Source of the DNA: Cyanoderma ruficeps
Taxonomy: Eukaryota; Chordata; Aves; Passeriformes; Timaliidae
DNA: 64,000 nt
Assembly: GCA_008694505.1 (NCBI GenBank)
Contig: VZDJ01000346.1
Location: forward strand, 11,352,151-11,416,150
Reading direction: 5' to 3'
In this document: one piece after another, positions 1 to 14,000 of the stretch
How positions within the stretch are numbered: position 1 is the first letter of the stretch
Layout: the number at the start of each line of letters is the position of its first letter
Program-made: the position numbers and the translations under genes
The notes under the pieces: generated by a model
Told to the model about the DNA's origin: nothing
Seen by the model: only the letters and a program-made list of their open reading frames with translations
Databases searched by the model: none

Positions 1-3000
1 CTAACTATAGGAGGCACCTGGTAAACATACACGATATCTATGCTGTGATAAGCAGTTGCGAACAAGAAAGTAGATCAGTCTGTTCTGAACTGTTCATTGT
101 TATAAATACTTTGTTGATGTAGCTGATTGCAAAATACATTATAGAGTGCCTAACATCTGCTATAACATTCCTAGTCAAGATAGTTCAATAGTTATATTGT
201 ACGAGACTTTCTGTAAGAGCCTAATACTGATAGGAACAACATGGATTAAAACAGCAGGATTGAGAAGAACTGCTAACCCATGTGCGTCTATAAAATACCA
301 CAACTACTTGTGGTACAAGCTGATTAAGTACAAATTGGGAAGTCTTTAATTTGTTAAAAAGATTAAAGTGAAATTACTTGTTAATATTCAAGTCTCTCTT
401 TTCCTACTTGTCAGTGTTGTCAGAGAAGTTTGAGTTCTCTCTCCCATGTTTCTGGTAATGTGTCACTTTTGCAGTCTTCAGATTTCATTACCAAATTTAC
501 CACCTTGAATTACAGTGAATTGTCTATTGGATAAACATTAGGCTATTTAAACCACATTAAAAAAACTTGAACTGTTTCTGAAGACAACAGAAACAGTCAA
601 TGCTGGTGAGAAATTAAAAGGTCAAGATGAAAATTCTATCCACATTACACATAGAATTTGTTTGAATAAGATGTGGTTTTTTTTTCCCCTTGGTTAAGTA
701 GTATTTTGTGTATTCAGCATTTCAGCATAAGTCAGAGGTTTGTTTCCCCCAGCTTTAGCTGACTAAAGATAGGTTTCTAGTCTAAGCTTTGTGTTTAAGA
801 GGGTGATTCATTTCAGCTGTCTCAGACAGGGGTGTCATCTCTCAGGCATCCTAGAATAGGATGAATCACTCAGGAGGTTTCTCTCTTCCCTCTGTAGGAG
901 CATCTGCGTAAGTAGGCTAGACTAGCTTAACTTTCAGACATCTAAGGTTAGAGGTGATGAGTTCTGTCAAAAGTATAACTTTATTACCAAGCATAGAGAA
1001 GTAGTGGAAATTCCAGTAGATTTACTTGACTCATGGCTGAACATAGTTTAAAAGACAGAATTCACATACCAGGCTTGGTTGCTAAGAAGCAACTGCTAAA
1101 ACCTGCTTAAACAGAAGCAGGTTTTGGTTCATTTTAGAGTACTTACACTGCTCTTTGGTGTTGATGGGAAAATTTTATTTATCCTTTAACTTAAATACAA
1201 AGTGTAATTGAGCAGCAAAGTAAAGAAAAAGTGCGAGAAAATCCAAAATAATGGGATTAGAAAGGAATCAACAAGTTAGTAGCAAATGGGTAGTATATAT
1301 AGGCAAAAAGGACTTTATTGGACTTGGAAGAAAGAAATAATTAATGTCCTGGATCCAGTTAAATGTCTACACCTGTAAACTGAAGAAAAATATAATCAGT
1401 TCTAAAATAAATATTAAAAAATAGTCCTATAGAGACTGAAAAGTAGTCAGTGACTGAAAAGAAAGAGTAAACAATGGAAAGAAAATAAACTCCTTTGTGC
1501 TAAACAAATGTTAGCTGCTAAAATAGCTTTAACTATGGGGAAAGAAAAGGAAAAAGTGCTTGAGAGATGTGCTTTGTTATCAGCTCTTCTGCTAAGTCTC
1601 CTTTTGGCTTTTTAAAGTTGCCGTGTCTGCATCACCAAATAGGTTGTCTTGGTTGCCCATTTCCATCTGACCTTGATGCTCGACTGAACTTTGGATAGAC
1701 TTCACTCCCTGGTAGATTCAGATATTGACAGTAATGTACCATTTGTTGGTTTCTCAAGCAGACTGGAGTAGCTGGGGAAACAGCAGAAATCAATGTGGTG
1801 ATATTTCAGGTGTGTAATGCACGCACTTGGAAGTTGGGAATAATAGAAAATATCAATGACAATAATTAAGAATACTTCTAGATGCAAAGCAAAGTTTTCC
1901 TTAATGTAAATTCTCCACATTTTATCTACTCTATTTGCACAAGACATGCATTGATTCATTAAAACTTGACTATGAAAACCATGTAACACTATACTTCATG
2001 CAATACTAAAAAGGCAAGTTAATAGAAAGTTAAGTCATCTGCTAACATACATTTTCAGATTTTTCCTTGTCTCCCAAATACTAATTACTGTGTACTATAG
2101 TTTTTGTACCTTAGCTGTTTTCTGTCTGTCCTTTTGCTTTTCAGCCCAATCTTTTCACTTAACTTTATCCTCTTTTAATTTTTATAGTTCCATTTGTTTA
2201 TGTTCTGGTTAGTTGCACTGATGGGAAGAATGCTGAAATTTGCAAGCTAACACCAGGATGGTGTATATTATAACCTGGAGGAATTCAATACTTCAGAGAT
2301 TAAATTGTCCAATTATCTATGCTTCTTTTCTGTCTAAAAGAATTATTATTTCTAGATTTTGCTGTTACTGTTCTGATTTAGTACATACAGCTCTGTTATA
2401 TACAGTGGAAGAAAAATATTTGCATTCTATACAAAGAACACTCTAAGAACTGTCTGTGTTGGTAATACATCTTGAGTTAGAAAACAAGAATTGCCCTTGC
2501 TGTGAATTGCTTTCCAACATTTTCGAGAAAACTGGAGTTGATCATGCCAGGTCTGAACTTAGGAAAAATTTTTTTTTTGTGTCTCTCCAATGAAAGACAA
2601 TTTTTTGCTGCTTTAAGTTGCTATAAATGTAGAAAAATGAGGGTAGAATTGTCTGACAGGTTTTTCAGTCTGCCCAAAGAAAGTAGAGGTCTGATTACTA
2701 CAAAGTAACTATACAAATGCTAATTCAAAATAGGCTAGTTGCTTAAAAAATTGCTAAAACTGCTTAGCAGAAGCTTGAAAGATTTTTCAGCACATGAGTG
2801 TATTTAGGACTTGCTTCTGAATGGTAACTTCAGATTGAACTGAAGCATGTGAATCTCAAATGCCTGGCTACAGTTATACAGTCAATTTAACACAAAAATG
2901 ACACTAGATATTTGTGTTGTATTCAAGTTTCATTTTACACACTACAAGTGCATACAAATATTCTGGACTATGTTTTTAGTATCAGAAGTTCACTGAACTA

Positions 3001-4577
3001 TAGTTTTGTAATCAAACTGTGGAGTGATTACAGTATTGTGTTTGTGTGAGTAGTAGTTTATAAGGTTCTTAGACTTCATATTTGGAAAAGTGTGTTTTAT
3101 GGATGCAAGGAAGAATGTGTTACTACAAGATGTTACATGTGCACATGATGTTAATACTTTATAGTGTTTGTATATAATCATGTACTTGAAAACTCTGGGT
3201 CACAATCTTATCCAGTATAAATATAGCTCCAGTGATAACGTATGGGGATCTGGCATAGTTTGTTGAAATCACATTTCTTTACCTATGTTGCTAATTAAAG
3301 CTTTTGTTATCATGAGTGGGGAAAAAAATTACAAGTTACTGCTTAATTGCTGTGCTTTTTGCTCCTTCTTGGTCTCCCATTGTTAAATCAAAAAAGGGTC
3401 TGATTTTTCAGTTAGTAAAATACACCGTATTAATTTTTCTAGTGCTGTCGCTTTTTTGAGGGATATCATTTTCTAACAAGTGTCCTTCAAGTTTGATAAA
3501 AGAAAATCAACCATAGTCAGTCTTATTTGACTGAAGTAATTAATTGCGCAGATTTGTTTTTTTTTCTTTCAGTTCTTCCTTGTGTCCTCTATGCATGAGT
3601 TTCTTGGATAGGTTAATATTAGGAAAAAAAAAATCTACAGATGAGTAAAATCCAAACCTGGAAAAGCCTTTAGAGATGTCAGTGTGTTACTCTGGCCAGA
3701 GTATTTTGTGTTAATACCTGAACTCATCTTCAGTGTAGTTTTCTTAGTGGTTATTTCAAACTGTTTAGGTGTGGAGCTTGCCTAGTGTATTTGTTTACTT
3801 GAAATAACTCTACTTTCAACAAGCAATTCTTCAAATAAGAAATTAAATGTTCATCTCTAAAATTTTTACCCTATCATAATTTTCTGTGTCCTGTGTATGA
3901 CCTTGTACTGGGTAGTAACAGAGGGCAGACAGACATTTTCAGGAACTTCTGGATGGTGAAAATCTGAAAATTCATCAGAATGTAGCATTTCTTTAAATAA
4001 AGTTTGATGGGGAGAAAATTACTTTAGGGACCTGCTGGTATATTATGACTTTAAGGGCAAATGCCTTAAGTGCCGAAATACCACGGATTAGCTTTTCACT
4101 AGCTGTGAGAAAAAGCAAAATGTTTAGTGAATCATATTTTTGTTCTGAGTGTCATTTATCTGCAGTGCATAAGAAACATTTAGGTGTCAATTCAAGAAAA
4201 CCCATAACTGAAAACGTGTTCTGGAGATTCACGAGCTCATCTTTTTCTCCTTTATACATACAGGCTCAGTGACTTGGTGTACTTTGCTTTACAGAATTAG
4301 ATGCAAGTTGTGATTCTGTTTCTTAAGCATATGGAGTAAACATGGTTTTCAGATATTTTCTCTCTGTGGAACTGGAAGTACTGGATACTCTGGGCTTCTT
4401 TGTGTCAGTGGGAACTCATGAATGTTTACATGTCTAACTTTTTTTTCATTTTCTCTCTTTATAGACATGCATATTTTTTCACTTAGGCATGTAAGCAGTT
4501 GTTTGGATATTATAGGAGCTTTGCTTAAAAGTTACTGTTGGATTATGTCAATACTGTATTTTTTGATGGCTTTTCAG
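1..4577 (+). other. ZFPM2: ZFPM2 intron 2, 3' part
   Basis: AT-rich non-coding sequence upstream of the ZFPM2 exon. I looked for ZFPM2 exon 2, which encodes a Glu/Asp-rich stretch and should appear as GAA/GAG/GAT-rich codons, and did not find it. The open frames here are short and look like chance. Strong acceptor-like pyrimidine tracts ending in TTTTCAG at about 2145 and TCTTTCAG at about 3572 are not followed by recognisable coding sequence. No interspersed repeat was recognised. Confidence 0.8.
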
Positions 4578-4679
4578 GCAATGAAGAAGGCATCCAGGAG
4601 GCAGCAGAATCTGATGGTGATGCAAGGTCAGAGAAACCAGGGCAGCTTGCTGTGGAGACTGAAGATTGGGATGGGCCAG
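4578..4679 (+). CDS. ZFPM2: ZFPM2 (FOG2) internal coding exon, human exon 3 equivalent
   Basis: This is a 102-nt exon. It follows the acceptor GATGGCTTTTCAG (AG at 4576-4577) and ends at a strong donor, CCAG|GTAGGG (GT at 4680-4681). It starts with the last two bases of a split Gly codon and ends with the first base of another, so it is phase 1 at both ends and skipping it would keep the frame. The translation is acidic and contains EGIQE, ESDGD, SEKPGQ and DWDGPG in that order, which I recognise from the N-terminal acidic region of FOG2. FOG1 lacks this string as I recall it. FOG2 is a nuclear multi-zinc-finger cofactor that binds the N-terminal finger of GATA4/5/6 and recruits NuRD and CtBP in heart, gonad and lung development. 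This segment lies between the N-terminal NuRD-binding motif and the SET-like and zinc-finger regions, and contains no zinc finger itself. A few residues differ from the mammalian sequence I remember (for example NEEG for DDEG), as expected for a bird orthologue. No other family fits. Confidence 0.93.
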
Positions 4680-7600
4680 GTAGGGAAAAACAACTGAAAG
4701 CCAAGAGAAATTTTTTGAACTCGACTTCAATATTTGTTAATTTCATTATTTTAGTAGATTGTAATGCTTTGCATTTATTTTTAATGGACTGTCTCTTTTA
4801 TGATCCTTTGGGTTCCAGGATATTGACATGTAAGTACTAAGATGAAATTCTTGAGTTAAAAAAATGGCGTTTGTTATACCAGGTTATAAATTGTTCAACA
4901 TAAAATGCCTTATGTACTTTTTTGATGTAAAGGAAAATTTTCTTGCTGCTTAGAATTTTAGGGCTGAAATTTCTCAGTAAGTTCTTTCCTCCACGGTTGA
5001 ATTAAGGGAGAAGCACTTCTGCTCTGTTTTCTGAGGTCAGAAGACCACCCAGATGCTTTGGTCTTTTCTCAGTCTTTGTGCCAACATTTAGCAACGTGTT
5101 TAGCTTAACAAATAGGTATGATGTCTACTAACATTTTCAAGGAGCTTTTTTTACCTGTTTGAGCCTGATAGAAATCATTTAGCACAGCAGGTCATTGGTT
5201 TCAGTGTAAAGAGAAACTCAGACTGCAGTCAATGAAGCGTTAGAGCTTCACATTAAAACAGTAATTCAAGGTAACATTTTCTGCTATGTAAGTGAAGATG
5301 ATGCAAGCATAACATTGCTAAGATGTAATGGTAATATGGCAATACTTTCAAGTATCTCTTCAATATAAATATGTAAAACCTCTCCTGTACTGTAAAAGTA
5401 CCTAAGGCAAAGGGGTAAATTGTATTTCTCAATTAGGCAATTCTGCAGTTGAATGCAATGTTTTCATGGGCATGGACATGGGAATAGGCCTTAAAAATCC
5501 ATTATATTGACCATAATTTAATAAAACTGTTGCAAAATGTGCATCTGAAGCCAAACATGCTCCAGCAATAGCTGTATCTCGTATGGAAATTTTCCCTCAA
5601 AAGGATGAGCACATCAGAAGAGAGTTCCAGAACCATTCTATCAATAATTTATAACGCAATAATTTTTCATTAGAAAAATTCCTATATTTCAATCACATTT
5701 TCATCCTTGCTTGATTTTGCAAATTACTGTATGCTCTTCATGAAGAGAAGAACAAAACTAATGGCAATTTTCTGAAACCAGTAGCTGGAAAATACAATGC
5801 AAACAAAAATGAAGACATAGTATATCTAATTATTATGATATAATTTAAAATGTTTTTCATGATAATACACAAAGAACTTGATAGTCTATATGAAGCGCCG
5901 TGGTGTTGTATGAAAACAAGTTTTAGTATTACGCTACTATACATGTAAAATAATGCAAAATATATATGTGGATATAGCACAATGGCCTTTTCTAGCTGCA
6001 TAGCAGATTTAAAGGCACTCAATATTTACCATATGACTTGTTTATAATTACATTGTAAATAAAGTCTATCTGAAATTTGTAATTTTTTGTTGCATTTTTT
6101 TAGTATATTTCAGCATAGTTGAATTTGCATTTTGTGGGCTGTTACTGCTTTTTATATGTGCTAACTTATTCTGAAATTTCTGAGATCTTTTTAACACTGT
6201 GGAGTAAAAGGAAATCTTTTCATTTTCTTGAGAAAAAAGATCAGTTAAACAGTAGGATGAATGTACTTCTTGTAATATTTATTGATAGCTTTGACATGGG
6301 ATAAGATGGAAATCAAAGCTGAATGTTGGAAAATTTGTTTTGACTTCCGAAAACTGATGACTACCAGTATCAGCATCTACATTTTATTTAAATATTGATT
6401 CTTTGCAAATGTATAATACATATGAAAAAAGGAATGGATATATAGCATATCCCATAGTCTCCATCACATGTGAAATGAGGTTGGTTACTATTGACATGGA
6501 AAAAGAAGCAATCAACAGATGATCCTTTTCAACCATGCAGTACAAAGATAACGTCTTTCAATTTTTTGGGAAAAAACCGAATCAACAAAACATGAAATAT
6601 TCTGCTTATTTAGTAACATATTTTAGCACAACACGAATAGAGCCATTGAAAACTTTGATTCATCAAATTTACCAACTGTCAGTAGAGGCACAACCTCAAA
6701 GGGCAGATGGTGATACGTTTTTTGTTATCTGAGCTGTCTCTGGTCTCCTTACCTTCTCTGGTAAGGAAAGTTCCATCTCTGAGAGGTGGAGCCTCTCAGA
6801 ATCCAACAGCTGTGTTCTGCATGATACAAGTTGCTGTCAACTGATAATGTGAACTGTGACAACTCAGGAATTTATATAAATAGTAGAGCTGTTTTGGTAT
6901 TTTAATATTTTATGTCTTTTTTTAGCACTAAGGGAACATATTGTGACTTTCAGAGCCAGTACTTGCCAGAAACTGAAAAATTAAGCTTCTGGCATTATTT
7001 AGAGTTTTATTTTGTTTGAAAATTTGCATTGTTAAGTAGTTCACATGCATTCTTAAGTCTTCATAATTAGAATATTTTTGTGAACAAAAATCTAAAGTTA
7101 AATGTGCTATGTCTTCAAAGGGTTTCTGCTGAAGCAATATTTCACATCAGTCTTGTGACCTTCATTGGCCATCAAGGAATTTCAGAGATACTGCTATTCT
7201 TTGTAGCCACTTTCAGGGTTACCTGAATGTTTTTCAACTACCCTCAGTTTTCACTGTTCTTGTCTTCAATTTTTAAAAATTCCTGTTCAGTGAAACTGCT
7301 CTGAAATAATGGAAACTTAGGTCAATAGACTATATCAATACACAGCGAAGGGCCTGATCATTTTTGTGTTCTAGCCAACAACAAAAGTCCAAGAAATAGA
7401 AAGCAAGAACAGCAAGACTGGGTTTAAATGCATTTTATGTAAAAAGACTTAGTTTTTAAATGCAGGGGCAGAGGTCATTTTATGGCCTTATGTCTGCTGT
7501 TTTCCTTGGTGCATGGAGTTACACAGTTCTGTTGTTTTGTATTATTGTTAGGATGTCAGTGCATGTGAGGGCAGTGCTTTACAACATAACAAACAGGAAG

Positions 7601-10600
7601 ATCTCCTACATGGCTTCTACAGATCACCCATCCTGTCAGAGAATAGGATCATTCTGGTTTCTACAGAATGTATGTTTCATGCTAATATAGAAGGACTTCC
7701 TTAAAATCTCTGAAAATTTTAGATGCTAGGCACCTCAAGTAAAATATTGTTAAGATAAATATAAGGAAATTATATATTCTATGGCATCTTGAAAGATAAA
7801 TTGTTTACAGATTTGGAAATGAATGCTTGTTTATCATTATCCAGTGGTCATGCTTGAAGTGGTAGATACAAGTTCAGTCTGCCATACTTGTCGTTTTAAG
7901 AGACAGCAAATATGAACTCTATCAAAAAGGAGAAGATGTTTGAATCAGAAGTATGAATTATAACTTAAGAACAGTTTTTAGACTTTCCAAAAGCTATAAT
8001 GAAAATGAAAGCAATGTTGATATTATCTGGAAGATAATTTAAAAAAAAAACCTAACAGAAAAATTCAAGTGGATATAACCAGATGCTAGGAACTATAATA
8101 CAAGGCTAAAAAGAGAAAAAAACCCCTAAAATCTATCAGTAGCTTCATTAATAACTGTAAGATGACATTTTAAAATGTGGTAAGAAAAAAGAATTAGAAA
8201 ATTGGTATTGATCTATTATAAATCATGACTCAATAGTTAGAGGGGACAGGTAAAATGTAAAGTAATTATTTCTAGTCTGCTAAAATATTTGTGCTGGTAA
8301 GCCTATTTGACTGTATGTGATGATTGTACTTCTGTACTAGCTAATTTAAGCAGTCTGATGGTTTGAATTTGACTTTCTTAGGAGCTAGATGATCCAGCTT
8401 TAGTGATCAATTTCAATTCCAAAAATGTTTTGACATGATTTCTCAAATGTGTTCAAAACCAGTAGAAGTTGTTGTGGGTAGTGACAGGTCTGTCCACATG
8501 GCAGTGATCCCACTGGAAATAAAGGGATAAGTGAAAGATGCTTTTATTAAGAGGGGGTTAGTAAGAATTCCAATCTATATTGGCTTAAAAAATATGTCTT
8601 GTAAAACCACCATAATATGTAATGTGAGCTAAAATATATTTAGTTATTTGCAATATGTTTAAAATGTTAAATAATGCTGAATAATGGGTAGATATTGCTA
8701 TTGGCAGACCAATTGGTTTGCTGCAGAAATATTTCAGTTTCAGAGTAATTAAATATAAAGTTATGGGCTTATGAGAAGGTAAATAAATATTTTAATAGAA
8801 TTGTTACAGTTATAAAAGACCTGTAAGAGCATCACAAAGCAGAGTCTCTGAAAAAGTCTTGAGATTTAGTGAACTGAGGTTGAGCCCAAAAAGCTCCAAA
8901 GAGAAGGTTATGGCTAAAGGGTATGTTTGGCTTCTCAGATTACTTTGCTTGTCTGGTCAGCAGTCTTGTTTGATGCTGAAACAGGGTTCTTTCTGTACCC
9001 TGTGGTACATTTCTAGAATGATGTTAAAATTTGTAAAAGGTTTAGAGAAGATCCACTAGAAAGTTGAAAAGACTGGTATTATGGAAAAGTCTAGGTCCTT
9101 TTCCTATTTATTTTACCAAAGATATATTAAAGTTATATTAGTAAAGGGCAATCTGATTGCAAACTACTTTAAATTCAGAGTGAAAATCTGATAACAATGG
9201 GCACCTCTTTCCAGCAATGTATCAGAAGATTAAATGGATGTTGAAGCTCCACAGTTTCAGACACAAAGAATGGATTTTAATGCTTAAAAAGTCATTATTG
9301 AAACATTTTATGAAAAGCCACTTATCTGTCATTAGAAATAGTTGCATTCAGGGTGAGATACTTTCCTAAAGAACATGATCAAGTTCTGTGGTGAACACTG
9401 GACTTTTAAAGTGAGATAGGTTTCAGTGGGGCAGAAATTTGGCTGACTGACCATGGTAGTTCCTTGTAACTAAAAGGAAATTAATAAATGGATATACTAT
9501 CTATTGCATTTATAAATATTGTACTATTTGGGTGCATTTATAATGAATAAGTACTAGCAGGCCTCATGTAAGCAATTCCCAATTTTTGTTTCTTCATTAA
9601 CTGTTTACTAAAACTATGTTAAGAATGATAACTTCTTGTGCTTTTCTCTATTGTGTATTTCTTAATTACTCTATAGTGATAAAACAAAACAACAGATTTG
9701 AAGACAACATATACCTATTCTGTAATATGCAGGGAATGTTTTTTCCCTGTTGACAGATGGGACAAAATTTTCTAGTCTTGACTAAGCCAAAAGGTTTTTC
9801 CAAATTCATTGCACCATCCTGTGTGCTCCGTTTTTTTGACTTGCTTCCTACAATTCCAACAAACAATGAGTGCTTCAGCCATCAGTGGAGTTATATCTGG
9901 CTTTTAAGACAGGGAAACATTGCTACGAGTTGTGGAACTAAATACATAGGGCATTTGCAAAGGTGAAATCAATGGTATTCAGAAAAGGCTTGGTTCTAAG
10001 GAAGAATTGGAGAATTGGATCTCTTCTTAAGTCGCGTTCCCTACACTAGATTGTCCTTATTCCTTATGTGAGCTCTTACTTTTATAGTCGTAAGGGTGTC
10101 TGGCTTTCTTACAGACTGTGCTGATTCTGTCAATTGGACAGCTTTAAAGTCGGTCTCAGTTCTTTTGAATTGTACCCGAATTCTGCTTAGAAAGTGAGAA
10201 AATGTGATTTTTCCTCATGTCCAAAATGAAAAAAAACCCCAAATGAAAAACCCACCACACAGTTAAAATAAGACCTAAAACTCTTATTGGCAGTTCGTGG
10301 TGATTTTTCCTGTATTGTTTGCCTTCATCTCCACATAAAGGGAACGTTTTCCATGTGTAAAATTCTGCCTCCAGTAAATGAACCGGACTTCTGCTATTGG
10401 CAGTAGTAAACAGAATGCAGTTGCAACTCATGTTACTCATTTCAGCAGACTCATCATCAGTCCTACACATGTATCAGAGAACTGTTGAAAAAAGTACTGA
10501 GGATAGTTAAATATCGCACATTATAATTTCTTTTAATTACTCTTACGGGTTGGTGTTTTTCTTAAAATGTATCAGCAACTTTAGTAAAAATAGTACACTG

Positions 10601-10962
10601 GAAATTAAATAGCACTTCAAAATGATGTTACATTGAGCTATGCTGCTATTAATATTCAATAAAAATAGAGGTTTTCATGTGAATTCTGGTGTATTGGTTT
10701 AGCGACTTGTAGATCAGAAAATTGTAGTGAACATTGGGCATGCCAGATACACATTTTTACCTGCTATAAATGGTAGTTTGAAAAGCTTTTCTGTATAGAT
10801 TTCCTGTAGCCATTCATAAGAATCACTGCAAATATGTATTGATTGTTGGGTTTACTCTGCATTGTTTAGTAATACTATAAAAAGTTTGGGTTACAAAGCA
10901 AAGCTGTATAATATAGAGTGGTTGGTAGACAACTGCAAGATGGAAATAGACATTAATGATAG
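4680..10962 (+). other. ZFPM2: ZFPM2 intron 3, first segment, no gene seen
   Basis: Begins with the GTAGGG donor of the ZFPM2 exon. The rest is AT-rich sequence with frequent stops in all frames and no recognisable repeat family. The only structure I would note is the pair of hairpins at 6747-6799, listed separately. Assignment to intron 3 is inferred because exon 4 (the ELEVFQKDGERK-type sequence) was not found downstream in the window. Confidence 0.75.
6747..6799. repeat. Two adjacent perfect inverted repeats
   Basis: The first is CCTTACC (6747-6753), a 6-nt loop, then GGTAAGG (6760-6766). The second is CTGAGAGG (6779-6786), a 5-nt loop, then CCTCTCAG (6792-6799). Both stems are perfect and lie 12 bases apart. 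Each is too short for a microRNA precursor. The pair may be a small structured RNA segment of the intron or chance. Confidence 0.5.
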
Positions 10963-11019
10963 CCTTCCCCCTCCCCCCTGCCCTTTTACTTCTTTTTCAT
11001 TTTTCTTTCTTTCTTTTCA
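10963..11019. repeat. Polypyrimidine tract (+ strand)
   Basis: About 57 bases almost entirely C and T, with runs of CCCCCTCCCCCC followed by TTTCTTTCTTTC. In the ZFPM2 sense transcript this would be a polypyrimidine RNA tract. As DNA it is a homopurine/homopyrimidine stretch. Confidence 0.7.
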
Positions 11020-14000
11020 AACCCGACCTAAGAAGGACTTGGAGATTACTGTCCTGATTTTGTTTCCTTTTTGATTGGGGAAATGTGGTAGATTTAAGAT
11101 CTTGGAAATGCTATTTGATGTAAATTAACAAAAATCCATGAAACATAGTTAACCATAGATATAGTCTGACAGTAAGAAGAATATTGTGAAGAAGCAGAGG
11201 AAATCATAGAACGACTGTGTGTTACTCTGACAGTGAATCGGTATTATCTCTGCTATCAGATAATGCAGTTATCATTAATTTTCACATTTGCATTTCAATC
11301 TTTGGAAGGAAATGACTCTTGCCGGATGAAGATAAGAGCTCTGTACCACTATAATGAACCATCATTTTATCCCGATGCTTTGTATCCATATGAAAATGAG
11401 GCCGGGTGGTGCGGTATGTGAGGAGGGGGTGGGGGTCACAGAAACATTATAAAAAAGTGTCAAAAATCACCACAGACTTTTGGAACCCTTAATGAAACAA
11501 GAGGCAGTCTAAATAAATCTGTAGTGAAGTGGGTATTGGATTAAAAGCAGAGAGCTGGGCTCCCAGGCTCCAGGGGTTGGGAGGGAACCCTGTTGAAGCA
11601 GGGAAGGATTTCTGTGGATCTTGATGTGGTTTCCATCAACAATTTGGAACTGGGAGGAGGCCATTTGGACATACAATAACAAAAGTAAGGGTCTAACAGT
11701 CATAGCGTTAACCTTTGCACTGCAGGTCTTGTTTTCACACTTGAATTCTGTTAAGGGAGGTGCAAATACTCGTGGACTGCTCTCTTGTGGTTTGGATTAT
11801 GGTACTGGAACTGTTTTAAGCAGTTACCACACCTGTGCATTAAATGCAAGGTTTTAAATATTTATCAGTTTTGTATACAGAATTTATCCAAGTCTTCAAG
11901 GACTGTAGCCCTCCCAGTTCTTTTTCATGCATAGCCCTAGTTTGTGTTGCTTACCTGAAGCTCGATCTGCAGACCTCTGCATCGTTTCATTTTAGGTCTG
12001 ATTGACTAATATCAGTGTTTCTAAATATACTTTTACTATATTCAACTTGTTTAACCTTTATGATATAGTTATTACTTAGCTAGTCTGTAACTTAAAGACT
12101 TGACAGTACATAATTTCTACTCACAGCTAAATGTCTTCTAAAACCAGGAACTCTTGAGGTTTGCCTTGCTGCCCCATTTTTTTGTAACAAAAGCTGGTTT
12201 TCTTAGATCATTAAATTATTATAAGAACTGGTATTTAAGTATGTGGTATTTAAAAAATAATTTTTAGTGTGCGACCTGGCACCATTTATGGCAGCACCAG
12301 GATGTCAATCTTGATGCGACCAGCTGGGATTGATGAATTATTTTGTAGCAGCTGCTTCCTCTTTCAGAGCTTTCTCTGGGTCTCACCTCTACCTTCTTAC
12401 ATGATGAGAGTCTTTGCTTCATAATGAGAAGATGTAGGTCTAAGAAGTGAAAGGAAAAGTATGCTACTCCTGTGTTAATATATTCAGCAGTGACAGAACT
12501 GGAGTAGTAAATAAGTGTTAAAATGGTGGTCCCTATCATGATTTTGGTTGAGGCCAGCAGTCACCCTTGCCAAATAGATCTCAAGGTGCAGAAGCTGAAA
12601 CTTGGAGGGAGCATTCTCCAGGGGTAGTTTGTGTGCTGACTCCTGATTGAAGGCTAAGGAAGCCATCCAGCAGGTAAACGTGGCTGTAGTTGGCCTCCAT
12701 GCCTGGAGCTGTTCTCTGCCCCAGGTGGTGAAGCTTTTATTTACATCTGACAGAGTACAAAGGTTGTCTGTTGTTCCAGGCAGTTGGTACTGTTGGTGGA
12801 GTGCTCCCTGTATGGGCCTGAAGGATGAGAAGGTGAGAGTGGCTGGGTGAATTCACATGGAAGTAGCAGCCAAACGTTTGCTATCATCTTTCCCATGAGC
12901 AGTTTTGACTTTTCTAGGAAAGAGGCTGCCGCATGACCTACACTGAGATGTATAATAGATGGGGAGACATTTCACTTATGGTCACACCTGACAAAATTAA
13001 ATTCTGCCCTTTAGCCAGAAATAGTGATCACCAAAGCTTTAAGAGAAAATTGAGATGTAAAATAATTGCTCTAAATTCATAAGAACAGGCAGTAATAAAT
13101 TTTGAAAACTAAGACATATTTCTTGTTGTGACATCACTTGCTGTGGTGGCTTCTCCGGCATTGTTTTCATGATGAAGGTGCAAATATTGTAGGATTCTGT
13201 AAACCTGGAGACATGGATTGTCTCATTTGACTTGCAGCCCAAAGTATCAAAAACCAGTGACTTCATCACTGAGTACTGGGACTCTTTTCAAGCTTTTTGG
13301 TCTAATTGTTTTGTCAATTGGAATGCCATTTCCTTATCATTATATTATTACCATAATATTCTATATGATACATATTTTATAATGAATTTTTTTGTACTTC
13401 TGTACATCCAGCATGAGAACATGGGCCTGACTTGTAAAAGTCATCGAACTTTGAATGCAAGGTGATACATATTTGAAAAGTATTCTATTTTAATTGGCAT
13501 TTATGTTTCAAGCACAAAAGACTTCTTTTTTCTCTGAAAAAAGTTGATAGCTGGCAAAAGTGTGTTCAAGGGAAGAATCATCCGATTCACTATGTACTTC
13601 ACTTTGGACATGATATGCTATATAGTGGATATTATGTAAAGTACAAATCCCCATAGGTCACACAGTGAAGGACTCCTAGTCTGTGAAATTCTGCAGGGAA
13701 TCAATGAACATCTGCATTACAATACATTGTTTCTTGTAGTTTCATGCACCAGGGGATGTGCAGAGGCTGGCAAAAAGCTTTGCACTTTTCAGCTGTCTCC
13801 ACTGTAGTTTGGCCATAAAGGCAATATTACACCCTGATAGCTGCAGAGGACTGGGAAACAGTGTCTGGTTTTGGAAACAGATTGGGTGAGAGTCAAAAGG
13901 AGCATGTAATCAGTCCACAAGTTTTTTGTTCTTTGTTGTGTTTTTCCTGTTAATTCAGCTAAGATGATTGCATTCAGAGTACTGCATGACAACACTGGCT

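Noticed and set aside
1..4577. ZFPM2 exon 2
   Set aside because: No Glu/Asp-rich coding segment with flanking splice sites was seen in this stretch.
12765..12833. Pseudo-exon with TTGTTCCAG acceptor and GAGAAG|GTGAGA donor
   Set aside because: Contains a stop in at least one plausible frame and no recognised protein. The splice signals alone are within chance for this length.
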